Source: Maratus speciosus
Taxonomy: Eukaryota > Arthropoda > Arachnida > Araneae > Salticidae
Assembly (NCBI GenBank): GCA_963932465.1
Contig: OZ010795.1
Location: 521,797,451-521,861,450, forward strand
Reading direction: 5' to 3'
DNA length: 64,000 nt
In this document: positions 35,343-46,190 of the stretch, one piece after another
How the letters are laid out: each line of letters opens with the position of its first letter
How positions within the stretch are numbered: the first letter of the stretch is position 1
Translations under genes and position numbers: made by a program
The notes under the pieces: generated by a model
What the model saw: the letters and a program-made list of their open reading frames with translations, nothing else
The model's database searches: none
Told to the model about the DNA's origin: nothing

Positions 35343-37333
35343 TCTATGTGTGTATCTATATATATATATATCACTTTCTTCTGGACACGATAACTTCCAC
35401 AATTCTGCACCAATCTCTTCCAAACTGATACATAAAATCAAGGGGCATAAAATCTCGGTCAAGTTCGTTAATGGGCAAAATCGGCCCAAGGTGATGGAAA
35501 TAGGGAGGGGTTTTGTGAAAACCGAAAATTCCCCATAACTTCTTAATTTTTGTACATATCAAATCAGTTTAAAGTTTTTATTACTTCTAAAAATAGGGCC
35601 AAAAATTTATGTACCTCAGATTTCTTATAAAGTTAAAAATGGGCTCAGGGGGCGCAAAAAATAGCGTTTTAGGAAGAAAAAAATTCATAACTTCGTCAGT
35701 TCTCAAGATATCAAATCCAGTTAATTTTATCATGAATCTCCTTAACATTATCTACAACTTTTATACTCACAAGTTTTTGATAGGACCAAATCGTACCGCA
35801 AAAAAAATTAAAAACGAAAACAAAAAGGGCGTTTGAAGAAGAAAAAAATTCATAACTTCCTCAATTCAAAAGATATAAAATCCCCATGTCATATATCTTC
35901 TTAATATTGTCTACAACATCTATATAGACAAGTTTTGGATAGGACCAATTCTTACAGCAAAAACAGATTAAAAATTCATAGCGGTTGAAGAAAAAAATCA
36001 TCTTAGTAAGGGTGTATTCAAATCCAAACTGCTTATTTTCTGACTCATTTTACAATTCATTTTTGCTCTCAAAGGCTTCCAATTGGTACCTTTTCTTACT
36101 CAGAAACTATATAATGTATCGTAATTGTCAATTTTTTGATAGAGGGAGAATATATTTTGAAACATGCTGTCAAAATGGGCCTTTTGAACCGAATTTCCTG
36201 AAGCGGATTGTGTTGGAAAAATCATCGTATTAAGGGAGTATTCAAATCCAGACTGCTTATTTTCTGACTCATTTTTAAATTCATTTTTGCTCTCAAACGC
36301 ATCGAATTGGTAGATTCGCTTATTCAGAAACTATATAATGTACCGTAATGATCGATTTTTTGACAGAGGCAGAATATGTTTCAAAAAATTATGTCAAAGG
36401 GGTCATTTTGAACGGAATTTCCCGAAGCGATTGTTTTAGAAACGAAAAATATTGTCTTACTGAAAAATAATTGTTTATATATCAAGTTTTAATTAATTGA
36501 ACGAGAATTAAAAACACAGGTCGCTTATAAATCTCTTCAAAAATCACGTCAACAAGTTTCATATTTTTCCTATTAAAAATGAATCTGGAGCTATGCCAGA
36601 AAATTTCGAGTTGTTGAGCAAGGAAAAGTATTTTTTTGAATACCGTCCTAGCATGATTCTGATAAAACCAGTTAATATAAAAATGAAATAAAAACTCGTC
36701 AAAAGCTGCCAGATAAAATTGTTAAAGTGGGTTTATCTCTAATCATGATTTGGTTTTTGTTTGTGAAATTAGTATTCTTAATTTCGAAATCGACCTCCGC
36801 CTGTAGGCCGGGCCAGCAGGGATTTTTCCATACAGGTTTTTAGTTAACATTTAAAGACAAAGTAGGTGTATTGAGAGAGCCACTCAATGCAAACTAGTCG
36901 CAAATCCCATAGTACTTATGTGATTAATTCTCATTAAATTAATCTGATTTTAACAATTTGACGTTTATTGCTTTTATACTGCTACTGGGTATGCATTATA
37001 CAAATATATCCTTAATATTTGTTATCTAGGCTTTAAAAGTGATGGAGCATAGAGTACGCCATGCCTGTCATTATGTATGTCCAAACCGTCCGTGTCTTCA
37101 ACAGTTAATATCTCAGCTAATTACCAACGATTTTTTATGAAATTCATGATCAACAATGCTTTTATACTTCTGCTACGATAGGTACCTCTAGCGCTGCTCA
37201 ACAGTTTTGCTGAATGCCCATAAATAGAAATTTGTGTGTAACGGAAAAATGCGATTTTCACAAAAACCATGTGACCTATGGCAATCGCTATAATTTCCCT
37301 GCAAGGTTTATTACTTTTTAAGTACGGAACCCT
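34650..37333 (+). mobile_element. Composite element with AGGGTTCCGTA ends
   Basis: Near the left boundary lies CGGTCAAGTGCGAG, ACTCGCGC and AGGGTTCCGTAC (34655-34695). Near the right lies TACGGAACCCT (37323-37333), the inverse. Between them are the head module at 35205-35430, diverged repeats with GAAGAAAAAAATTCATAACT about 160 bp apart (35640-36000), and a second array at 36005-36450. The AGGGTTCCGTAC word is, from memory, a common dispersed-repeat motif in arthropods. Exact ends and class are not determined. Confidence 0.45.
36005..36450. repeat. 230-bp direct repeat, two units
   Basis: Both units start AAGGG.GTATTCAAATCC, then share CTGCTTATTTTCTGACTCAT, CAGAAACTATATAATGTA and GAATTTCC.GAAGCG. 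Unit borders lie near 36005 and 36235. An 82-codon plus-strand open stretch across unit 1 is not conserved in unit 2. Confidence 0.85.
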
Positions 37334-37469
37334 AAAAATAGAAAAAATAAATAAGTTAAAATTAGTTTTTAATTACTCCCGAAACTGCTAAAAAGCTATC
37401 GATTTTGTGTTTTAGGCTTTTTTTTTATTATACTTTTCAATTTATTAATTCCATAATCTTTAAGGAGTT

Positions 37470-37911
37470 ACCATAATAGAAGGACATGTCCTCCTAGTAT
37501 TGTCCACAAATTGTGTGAATAATTTGCATTGCTACCTCTTATGGATACATAGTCACACAAACTGTGTTGCGCATTCGAAAACATCCGTCGGTCCAGTACA
37601 TCTCTCTGTGGGAACCGTTCACGATACAGTCTTTCAACTGTTATTGCATTGCCACCAAACAATCAGTGCACGAAGTGAATATCTGCCAGCTCTTTGTCCG
37701 TAAAATATTGCATGTTCTTCTCAAGGCGACTACTGCTCGAATGTCTGCCATAAAGCAAATATTTTATCTCCAGTGCACTCGTAAACAGCACCACCTAGTG
37801 GCGCACGATCACGTTTCTGGTCATGGGTTACTATGCAATTATCAATCATTATAATGTACCCTACCTCACCTGAAATTTTGTCGCTACATTTTTTAGACAC
37901 CCTGCATGTAT
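37470..37911 (-). mobile_element. Truncated mariner-like element with DUF4817-type gene
   Basis: Read on the minus strand, the element begins CAGGGTGTCTAAAAAATG (inverse ends at 37911), a typical mariner-like terminus. A leader of about 190 bp follows, then the broken gene at 37475-37712. The distal part is missing: sequence after about 37475 is unrelated AT-rich DNA. Its intact end lies about ten bases from the similar CAGGGTG terminus of the long-TIR element starting at 37921, separated only by a TA run. Confidence 0.7.
37475..37712 (-). pseudogene. DUF4817-type N-terminus of a transposase, broken
   Basis: The minus-strand frame starting at the ATG near 37712 begins MQYFTDKELADIHFVH, meets an in-frame TGA, then continues LFGGNAITVERLYRERFPQR and DVLDRRMF. 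This is the pattern of the DUF4817 helix-turn-helix region seen at the N-terminus of mariner-related transposases in arthropods (ELADIHFVYG...GNA..A.RLY.ERFP.R). The function would be binding of the element's terminal repeats. The internal stop and the loss of the catalytic domain make it non-functional. The family call is from memory of the motif. Confidence 0.7.
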
Positions 37912-38401
37912 ATATATATACAGGGTGTTTCTGAAATGCTTCAACAAACTTAAGCGGATGATAGAACTCATCAAGACGAACAAAAAATGCAATGGAACAT
38001 AGGGTCGCAAACCACTTATTGAGTCACAAATACAGGATGTTCACCCTAACTGAAGTCGGCTTGTCGGTAATAAATTTGCGAAAAATTAAAATATTGTAAT
38101 AAAAATGTAACGATATAGGTGCCTTATTTTGTATAAAATGTGATCACATCACAAAAAGCTCTGGAAAAACAAGGCACTCACACAATCGATGATACAGTAT
38201 GAACTGATAATCACAATCCAAAATGAGGATCGTTCAATGCAGACTGACGGCGCGTACAATGGAAACTTCTACCACCTTTTTACTTTCTTCTATCTTTAGA
38301 AGAAGAAAGTATTGGTTTCGTGAAAATTTTCGAATTCCAGTTTTCGACGGATTTACACGTTTTAGGGGTCAGAGATTCCGAAAAACATGTTTTTACAAAA
38401 T

Positions 38402-38413
38402 GTCTGTCTGTGA

Positions 38414-38450
<37 letters not shown>

Positions 38451-38466
38451 CTGTCCGTCTGTCTGT
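38402..38466. repeat. (TCTG)n microsatellite
   Basis: Tandem TCTG/TCCG units, slightly interrupted. Open stretches that read as repeats of Ser-Val-Cys-Leu or Thr-Asp-Arg-Gln on the two strands come from this tract and are not genes. A hairpin, CTTTCTTCTATCTTTAGAAG plus AAGAAAG, lies just upstream near 38283. Confidence 0.95.
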
Positions 38467-38484
38467 ATGTGACACAAATTTTGT

Positions 38485-40250
38485 GGGCGCTCTATCTCAA
38501 GAACTAATGCACGGAATTTAATAAAAAATGATATTCATCTAGACCCTAATATAAATTGGTGCTGATTAGTTTTTGGTGTAAATCGCTCAACAGGTGGCGT
38601 TGCTATACAGCATTTTGCAGGATTTCCGCAAAAGCTCTATCTCAAGAACTAATGCACGGATTTTTATAAAACTTCAGATTCCGTTAGTCCTTGACATGAA
38701 TAGTTGTTGTTTAGGTTTTGGTGTAAATCGCCCAACAGGTGGCGCTGCTATGCTGCATTTTGCAGGATTTACACTATTTTCGCAGTAGCTCTATCTCAAG
38801 AACTAATGCACACACTTTCATCAAACTTCGGATTTAGTTAGTCCTTCATATGAAATGATGCTGACTACGTGTTAGTGTTAATCACCCAATAGGTGGCGCT
38901 GCTGTGCTGCATTTTGAACTATTTCCTCAATAGCTCTATCTCAAGAACTAATGCACGAATTTTCATCAAACTTCAGATTTAAGTATAACTTGATTAATAC
39001 TGCTGCTGATTATGTGTTGTTGCAAATCGCTCAACAGGTGGCGCTTCTCTGCTGCATTTGTCATAATTTGCGCAATACCTCTATCTCAAGAACTAATGCA
39101 CGAATTTTCCTCAAACTTCATATTCAGTTAGACGTTGACATAAGTTGATGATAATTAGGTTCTGGTGTAAATAACCCAATAGGTGGCGCTTCTATGCTGC
39201 TTTCTGCTGGATTTACAAGATTTCAGTGACAGTCATACCTCGAGAACTAATGCACGGAATTTCATATTTTTAGAATTATCATGATGAACACAGATTGCCA
39301 TTTAATTTGGCACTGAGATAGTGAATTTTGAAATATTGACATTTTAATAAAAAATTATATTCAGTTAGCCCCTGATATAAATTGGTGCTGATTAGTTTTT
39401 GGTGTACATCGCTCAACAGGTGGCGCTGCTATGCAGCCTTTTTCACAATTTCCGCAATAGCTTAATCTCCACAAATAATGCACGGATTTTCATCAAACGT
39501 CAGATTCAGTTAGTTCTTGACATGAATTGAAGTTTTGTACATTTTGGTGTAAATCGCTCAAAAGGTGGCGCTGCTATACTGAATTTTTTACGATTTCCGC
39601 AATAGCTCTATCTCAACAACTAATGCTTGGATTTTCATGAAACTTCAGATTCAAGTATACTTTGATATGAATTAGTGCAGCTTGTGTTTTGGTGCAAATC
39701 GCTCAACAGGTGGCGCTTCTATGCTGCACTTTTCAGAATTCCCATTATAGCTGTATCTCAAGAACTAATGCAATTATTTTCACCAAACTTCAGAATCAGT
39801 TAATCCTTGACATGAATTGACATATTGTACATTTTGGTGTAAATCGCTCAACAGGTGGCGCTGCTATGCTATATTTTTCAGAATTTCCACTATAGGTGTA
39901 TCTCAAGAACTAATGCACGAATTTTCATCAAATTTTAGAATCAGTTAGTCCTTGACATGAATTGACATTTTATACAGTTTAGTGTAAATCGCTCAATAGG
40001 TGGCGCTGCTATGCTTTTTGTGATTTCCGCAATAGCTCTATCTCAAGAACTAATGCTTAGATTTTCAACGAACTTCAGATCCATGTATACTTGGATAACA
40101 ATTATTTCTGTTTATGTATTGGTGTAAATCACTCAACTGGTGGCGCTGCTAAGCTACATTTTTCAGAATTTCCGCTATAGCTCTATCTCAAGAACTAAAG
40201 CACGAACTTTTATCAAACTTCAAATTCAAATACACTTTGATATGAATTGG
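38485..40250 (+). repeat. 146-bp tandem array, about twelve units
   Basis: The box CTATCTCAAGAACTAATGCA recurs near 38489, 38635, 38790, 38934, 39079, 39233, 39463, 39606, 39750, 39898, 40036 and 40182. Between boxes are ATTTTCATCAAACTTCAGAT, GTGTAAATCGCTCAACAGGT and GGCGCTGCTATGC. Spacing is 143-155 bp, with one irregular step of about 230 bp near 39300 caused by an inserted or diverged segment. Unit divergence is moderate. Confidence 0.92.
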
Positions 40251-40799
40251 TGCTAAATTGATGTAATTACTTGTACTATTTAAATGATTTAATTGACGTG
40301 ATTTATATAGAAGAAAGTTTTGTGATGGCCACAACATACTAGTTTTTGTTATGTTATCACATTTCATACAAAATAAGATGCATAATCGTTACATTTTTAT
40401 TGCAATATTATAATTTTTCGCAAAATTATTACCGGCAATCCGACTTCAATTAGCGTGAAACATCATGTATTTCTGACTCAATAAGTGATTTGCTACCCCA
40501 TGTTCCATTGAATTTTTTGTTCGTCTTGATGAGCACTATCATCCCCCTAAATCTGTTGAAGAATTTCAGATACACCCTGTATATATATCTAAGAATTATC
40601 ATTTTTTAAATGGATAAATGAATTGTGAATGCTGAAGAAATAAGAAAACTTATGTTCTCTTAGTAACTTTAGTAGTAGTAACATCGATGCCGTAATTTTT
40701 CTTTTATTCTTAACGTTTCAAATATGTCCACTTTTTATGTTAATTTAATCTTCTTAATAAAGAATTCAAAAGGTTACCTGTCTGTATGAGTTGCTATTA

Positions 40800-41508
40800 T
40801 CCTTCTATATATAAAAAAAGTAACAATTTGGAAATGGACCAATGAAAATCTGCGTAGATACCGCGAAACGTATCTGGTTGGTCAGATCTTTCTAACGCTA
40901 TAAAGAGGATTACCAAGGGGGGCGGCTCTGTCGCGAAATTTCGCCAAGTTTGTCGTCAACTTGGCGATAGATCGCCAAATTTGGCGACCAAACTTAGTCT
41001 CCAAAAGGGACGTCAATTTGGCGCTATTTCCAGTATTTCGCCAAATTTCCATAGACTCCCATTTAAATCTAATAGGGTTTATTTGCTTGCAGAAAATCAC
41101 TAAATTGAGATATTTCAATGCAACATATACTAATATTAGCTTACGAATAGAGCTTAATTGAACTATTTAAATTATTTTTAAGTACAAATACTAACTATTT
41201 ACAATATTCGTAGCACTATATACATAATTTTATATTTATTAATTCTTATAATTATGATTATGTGCTTGGAGATAAGGAAATAAAATTGTCAGGAGTTGGG
41301 GAGGAGCGCGTTTTTACCAAGTGGAATCTAAAAAGTTGAATGCATAGAAAATAAGGGATCGCAAAGCGATCCAGAATGGAAACGCGAAACAATTACGTCT
41401 GGGGTTGGCTAGAAAATAGGAATTGCTTCGCGAATTCCGAATGGAATTTGGAAGCGATTACGCGGGGGGTTGGTGAGCGTAGCGAGCAGGGGGGTGGAGC
41501 CCACCTAG
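40800..41508 (+). mobile_element. Small non-autonomous Helitron (709 bp), different family
   Basis: Starts TCCTTCTATATATAAAA after an A and ends CTAG before a T. A terminal hairpin GGTGG-AGC-CCACC directly precedes TAG, with GTTGGTGAGCGTAGCGAGCA before it, matching the layout but not the sequence of copies A-D. Further small hairpins (GATCGC-AAA-GCGATC and GGAATT...AATTCC) lie in the last 170 bp. The 5' half contains clustered TTGGCGA words shared with 7690-7900. No Rep/helicase frame is present. Confidence 0.8.
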
Positions 41509-41684
41509 TAGAAATAAAAAAATAAATGTTACTTTTAAAAAAGATATTTAAGCATTGTATAATATTTAATCCTGCAAATCGTTCTTTAATAAGTTGTTCG
41601 TAGAAACAGTGCCAAAAAATAACTTAAAGTGAGAAATGAAAGGTAAAAAAGTTTAACAATGAAATATGATAAAAAGACATATAT

Positions 41685-42296
41685 TAAACAAAAACATAAT
41701 TTGAAGAACAAATTAAAAAAACAAAATTTATTTCCTACATTGTTTAAGCCCGAGAAGGGACAGATATTAAGATATTTCATTCAATTAGTTCTACATTTAA
41801 TGTTAAATTTTTGTAACAAATTAGTTAAGCTAATTGAAGATTAAAAAATGAAAATAAAGTTCATACAATATGATGCTTAAAACACCCTAAAAATTGGATT
41901 CCGTTCAAATGAAATCGAAATAAAGCTTAGACTTCTTCCATTTTTAATTGGAAATATTTGTATTGCAGATTTTGTATTATGTTTATGAAAATTGTGCATA
42001 AAATGATAAGATGCATTCAAAATACAAAACTTAAAAAAAAGTCTAAGATTTATTTGGATTTCATTTGAACGGCATCTAATTTTTTAGGGTGTTTTAAGTA
42101 TCATATTGTATGAATTTTATTTTCATTTTTTAATCTTCAATTGGCTTAACTAATTTGTTACAAAAATGTAACATTAAATGTAGAACTAATTGGATGAAAT
42201 ATCTTAATATCTGTCCCTTCTCGGGCTTAAACAATGTAGGAAATAAATTTTGTTTTTTTAATTTTTTCTTCAAATTATGTTTTTGTTTAATATGTC
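41685..42296. repeat. Inverted repeat with 265-bp arms
   Basis: The left arm (41685-41945) and right arm (42028-42296) are close reverse complements. Examples are CCCGAGAAGGGACAGATATT with AATATCTGTCCCTTCTCGGG, and GGATTCCGTTCAAATGAAAT with its near inverse. The loop is about 80 bp. Arm identity is high, so it is young or conserved by conversion. Opposed short open stretches here are arm translations. Confidence 0.9.
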
Positions 42297-44167
42297 AAGA
42301 TTTTTAATAACTACTGCACTCAGACGAACGCATTTCAAAATTAATAGAGAGTATCATCATCAGGCTTTGATGTATGCGGTATTGCATCACAATGTAGGAT
42401 GCAGTTTACCAATGTGTAATTCAAAATGTTTCACCACTGTAGTAATGCAGGTTGCAGTAGTTTGCACAAAAACTTCTAATCTGAACGCAAAAAATCTATA
42501 ATCAAAATATAAAAAATTAACTTCACTTAAATTTAGATACCCTATTTCCCCCTCAGGAACGCTATGAATGTAAATGTAAATTGTGATGAATCCTTACCGC
42601 TAATATTTAACTGTGATACAGTAAAAAATAAAAAATAAAAGTTTTACTTAAATTTTTAAACATCATTCTCTCCCAAGGGGTGATGTAAACACATCAGAAA
42701 ATTATTACCTAAGTTTAACTTGGGGTATAAATAGTTCTCATCTCGGAAAAAAAATACATTTTAAAACATAAGTTATGTAATTCCCCACTAAGTTCGCTGC
42801 CTGCATAAAAATAGCTATCCATTAGAAACTTTTTGCTAAAATATGAACTTGACCAACGCAAAAACTTATTCTGAAAATATCCTTTTTATTTCCACTATGA
42901 CGCCATATTCACCTTTTTAGTTTTTGGAAAAAAAAAAAAAAAAAAAAAAAAAAACGAGCTCAATATAATATTTCACGTGAAAATCTTTCAACTAAAAAGA
43001 AATAAATTATTATTACGGCTTTTGAAATTTTTGCAATAATGAAGTAAAAATGTTACATTTTCTATGAAAAATGTCCGTTGATTTTCAATGAAAAAAGCGA
43101 AAATTGGAATTATTAAGAAAAATATTTGAATAATGTAAAAACAAATTGGCCCATCTTTCTCTCTGTGTTATAATTCACTCATATGCAAAGGCATTTTACC
43201 ATTCGTTTTGACCTTGACGTCAGGCAAAAGTTTTTACACTTTAAATTTATAATATCATTAGAATTAGTAAAGAATAAAAAATGAGTGGCATCAGGGACAA
43301 ACAGGTGGGAAGAAAAAATGAAAAAGTTATGATCTCCATAGGCTTTCCATGTTAAATTAACATTGAGAAGTGACACTGGAAATAAATAAGTATTGCGCTG
43401 CCGCGCAATACTTAAATAGATCTTTCTATTTCAACAGTTGCCTCATCGCTAAGAAAAAAAAAATTCAACCAGCGAAAAAAAGTAAAATTTCAAAAACAAA
43501 AAGAAACACTTGAATGGGATGAAAAATTGACGTAGTAGTACACGTGATTTATTAAGGTTAAATTGTTTAAGATATTGAATAGCTGTGCACGATTGGAGAG
43601 ATAACCGTCATCAAAATTCCCCGAATCTCAGCTTTAAAGTAACCTAAATTGATGACTTTCTTTCTTATACTAGAACTACTTCATATTTCTTGTGTAGAAA
43701 ATGGATGTTTTGTGTTTTTATCATAATTTAGAATTATCATAAATATTGCAAATTTGTAGTTTTCAAGAATAGTAGTGGAAATGCATCTAATTTAGAGGAA
43801 ACTGCATGTTTATTTTCAGAATAGCATATATAATTCGAATAATTTAGAAATTGATAATTTAGACTTTTTTAAAGTATACAAACATCTATGTTTTGTATGT
43901 GTTCTTTTTCTTCAATATACTATTTTTATTTTTATGTTGCACAGGCTATTTATAATAATATTATACGTCAATGGTTATTTTTAATTTCCTCAGATTTAAT
44001 AAATTTTCTTTAGATTATTATTAATATGAATGTTCCACTCAAATAAGAAAAATTCTGTTATAAAAATAAAATTCACTGAAATTTTTAAAGAATTTTCTCT
44101 AATGATTCACTTCATTCGCCTTATTTTTCGTAGCACCAAATAAATATTGTATTTTAAACTTTCTTGG

Positions 44168-44209
<42 letters not shown>

Positions 44210-44441
44210 GGAGGTCAAACAATTCAACTAATCGTTTAATTCTGAATTCCTAAACAGAAACTTCAAAGTTTTTTGCTATACTTACACTAAATATATTTCC
44301 TCTTATTTCATTAAAAAAATATTCAGAAATCTTCTTTAATAGGTAAGGTAGAAAATAATACGAGAGAAAAACTGAACTAGAGAACAGGAATTCTTCTTTT
44401 TCAGAATTTAGTGTCGTCCCCGGCATTTCCATTACTTCGTT
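42297..44441. other. No gene; poly-A tracts
   Basis: A runs lie at about 42928-42955 and 44171-44208. The 74-codon plus frame at 42277-42501 starts inside the inverted repeat and has no recognised domain. CATTGCGCTGCCGCGCAATA-like inverted words near 43394 form a short GC hairpin (ATTGCGC-TGCC-GCGCAAT). Confidence 0.45.
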
Positions 44442-44706
44442 TTCTTCTGGTGGACTGGTGGCTTCTATTATTATGAAACAACCATTATATATGAAGTGTT
44501 AGGTGACGATGAAAAAGCGGTCACTCTTTCCAAAAAATGGCCATTTTTTTTTTCAAAGAAAAAAAAATTATGGCTATTTTTTTCCTCACCATTCTGACCA
44601 GAAAATCAGTGTTCTAACTTTTTACGACTGCTCTTTCGTCTTCACCTAACACTTCATTTATAATGGCTGTTTCATAATAATAGAAGCCACCAGTCCTTCA
44701 GAAGAA
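44442..44706. mobile_element. 265-bp foldback MITE
   Basis: TTCTTCTGGTGGACTGGTGG and CTTCTATTATTATGAAAC on the left pair with the inverse words on the right (GTTTCATAATAATAGAAG, CCACCAGTCCTTCAGAAGAA). Arms of about 85 bp include AAGTGTTAGGTGACGATG and its near inverse. An inner A/T-run pair forms the loop edge. Confidence 0.85.
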
Positions 44707-45740
44707 AATAACTCGGTTAAGCCGGACTCTACTGCAGCACAAAACATATTTCAATTGTAAGACTTAAAGCACACGTTTTATTTTATGTAAAATGACGTCA
44801 TTCATATCCGCTTAAGAATTCCACATTTACGATCTACTCTTAAACATCTACAGCAAAGCATGCATAGCACATCACTATCGTGAAATAATGCATAAATGCA
44901 ACAAAAAGATGCCGTCGTTCAAAAAAATCGACAAAAAAAAAAAAAAAAAAAAAAAAAAAAACGGCTATCTAATGATTCAGAGATACTTAAAATTAAATAT
45001 AGTTTATAAAGCTCCATTGTTTTAACAGAAATCATTCGTTTATTTTTTTTTTTTCAAAATAACACATATTTTAATTACATTTTCTTTCGATTGTTATGAG
45101 AAAATAGCAACAAAAATACATAATTACTATTTTAGAACTACTTTTCCTTTACTTTCTACAGAAACGGAGTACTTCCGTTGCCAATATTAAGCAAATGGCT
45201 CTAAAAACTACAAAAAAGATTATAATTTCAAAAATAAATGGACATACAGTTTTCAAACAAAATGCATTTAAAAGAACGTTTTTTTTTTTTTTTTTTTTTT
45301 TTTCCCCAATACGACGGTATAAAAATCGGAAATGTGCGATGCTTGGAAGTTTAAAAAATTGCTATAGAGTATTTAATCGTACTGTTTGTTTTACGCCTGG
45401 CTTCTGTAAGGTAACGTTATTTTTTGGAATACACAAAATAAGCTGGGAGAAAGAAATAGCATACCGTACCGGATGCTATTAAATAAAATCATTCAGTTTC
45501 TCACATACTTAAAAATAAAACAAAAATTTTCCTATAAAGATGAATTTTAGTATGTTTAGTATGTAATCATTAGTCTTGCTCCAGTAGAACCGGGATAATG
45601 TTGCAATGTGTAAGCAGCAATAATGTTTTAAATGAAAATAACGTATAATTTTAAAAAGAAACATTCAACATAAAACATTAAAAATAATAAATATGCATCA
45701 AGAAACATGCAAATGAAGAAGAATATCTGCAGTCTCTAAA
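44707..45740. other. Low-complexity AT stretch
   Basis: Poly-A near 44934-44960 and a T run near 45279-45303. The 95-codon plus frame at 45195-45482 contains the T run as a phenylalanine tract and is not a credible protein. Confidence 0.5.
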
Positions 45741-45754
45741 AGTGAAAGGTGGAA

Positions 45755-46045
45755 ATGAAGATCCATATGAATCCAAAGTATTCAAATGATTTAGAAAATT
45801 TTGCGAATGCTAAAATCCTCTCCTGGTTAAATAACATAAATTCGAAAAAGAGAATGAAAGCAGTTATACAAGAAAATGTGTCGGACATACGAAAGATCTT
45901 AATCGATGATAATCGCTGTAACTACAAAATTATACAAAATTGACAATGAATTCGCAGTAATACATAAATTTATTCATCATGAAATGCACATGGAAAAGTT
46001 TGTTGTTTGACACCGAAATGTTTACCCGAACGTAAAAACTAAATC
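45755..46045 (+). pseudogene. Relic of a mariner-type transposase N-terminal domain
   Basis: An open stretch from the ATG at 45755 ends VSDIRKILIDDNRCNYKIIQ. A second frame shortly after reads NEFAVIHKFIHHEMHMEKFV, and a third reads LTPKCLPERKN. In order these resemble the helix-turn-helix and linker of mariner transposases (VR.ILE.D.R.T..EI...L..SVH.ILHE.LHM.KV...WVPK.L...QK). At least two frameshifts or indels separate them, and no catalytic domain or termini are visible nearby. This is recognition by motif order; a chance match is possible. Confidence 0.4.
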
Positions 46046-46190
46046 ATAGTGGATATCACTTTTGGGGAACACCTCTCGGAGGTATATTATGCTTTCGATA
46101 AATAAAAGGTTTAAAAACAAGTAAAATTCATACAATTTCTCACATACTTTTAAAAACAAGTAGGAAATTGCTCGTCAAACGTGGCAAATG

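Larger units (their letters stand above)
37921..40579. mobile_element. 2.66-kb element with 245-bp terminal inverted repeats
   Basis: The left terminus starts CAGGGTGTTTCTGAAATGCT and the right terminus is the inverse of CAGGGTGTATCTGAAATTCT, with TA outside both. Inverted similarity runs about 245 bp (37921-38165 and 40340-40579), including CTCATCAAGACGAACAAAAAA and AACCACTTATTGAGTCA. The interior has a (TCTG)n block (38402-38466) and about twelve 146-bp repeats. No transposase is present. The TA target and CAGGGTG end fit a Tc1/mariner-superfamily-mobilised element, but such long TIRs with a satellite core are unusual. Confidence 0.85.

Noticed and set aside
35230..35836. Open stretches of 102 and 75 codons
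   Set aside because: The first spans TCTA/TA microsatellites and the second lies in diverged repeats. There is no domain or conservation between repeat units.
38223..38507. 94-codon plus-strand and 65-codon minus-strand open stretches
   Set aside because: Both are translations of the (TCTG)n microsatellite, giving Ser-Val-Cys-Leu and Thr-Asp-Arg-Gln repeats, inside a non-coding TIR element.
45195..45482. 95-codon open stretch
   Set aside because: It depends on a poly-T run read as phenylalanines, with no domain and no neighbouring splice support.
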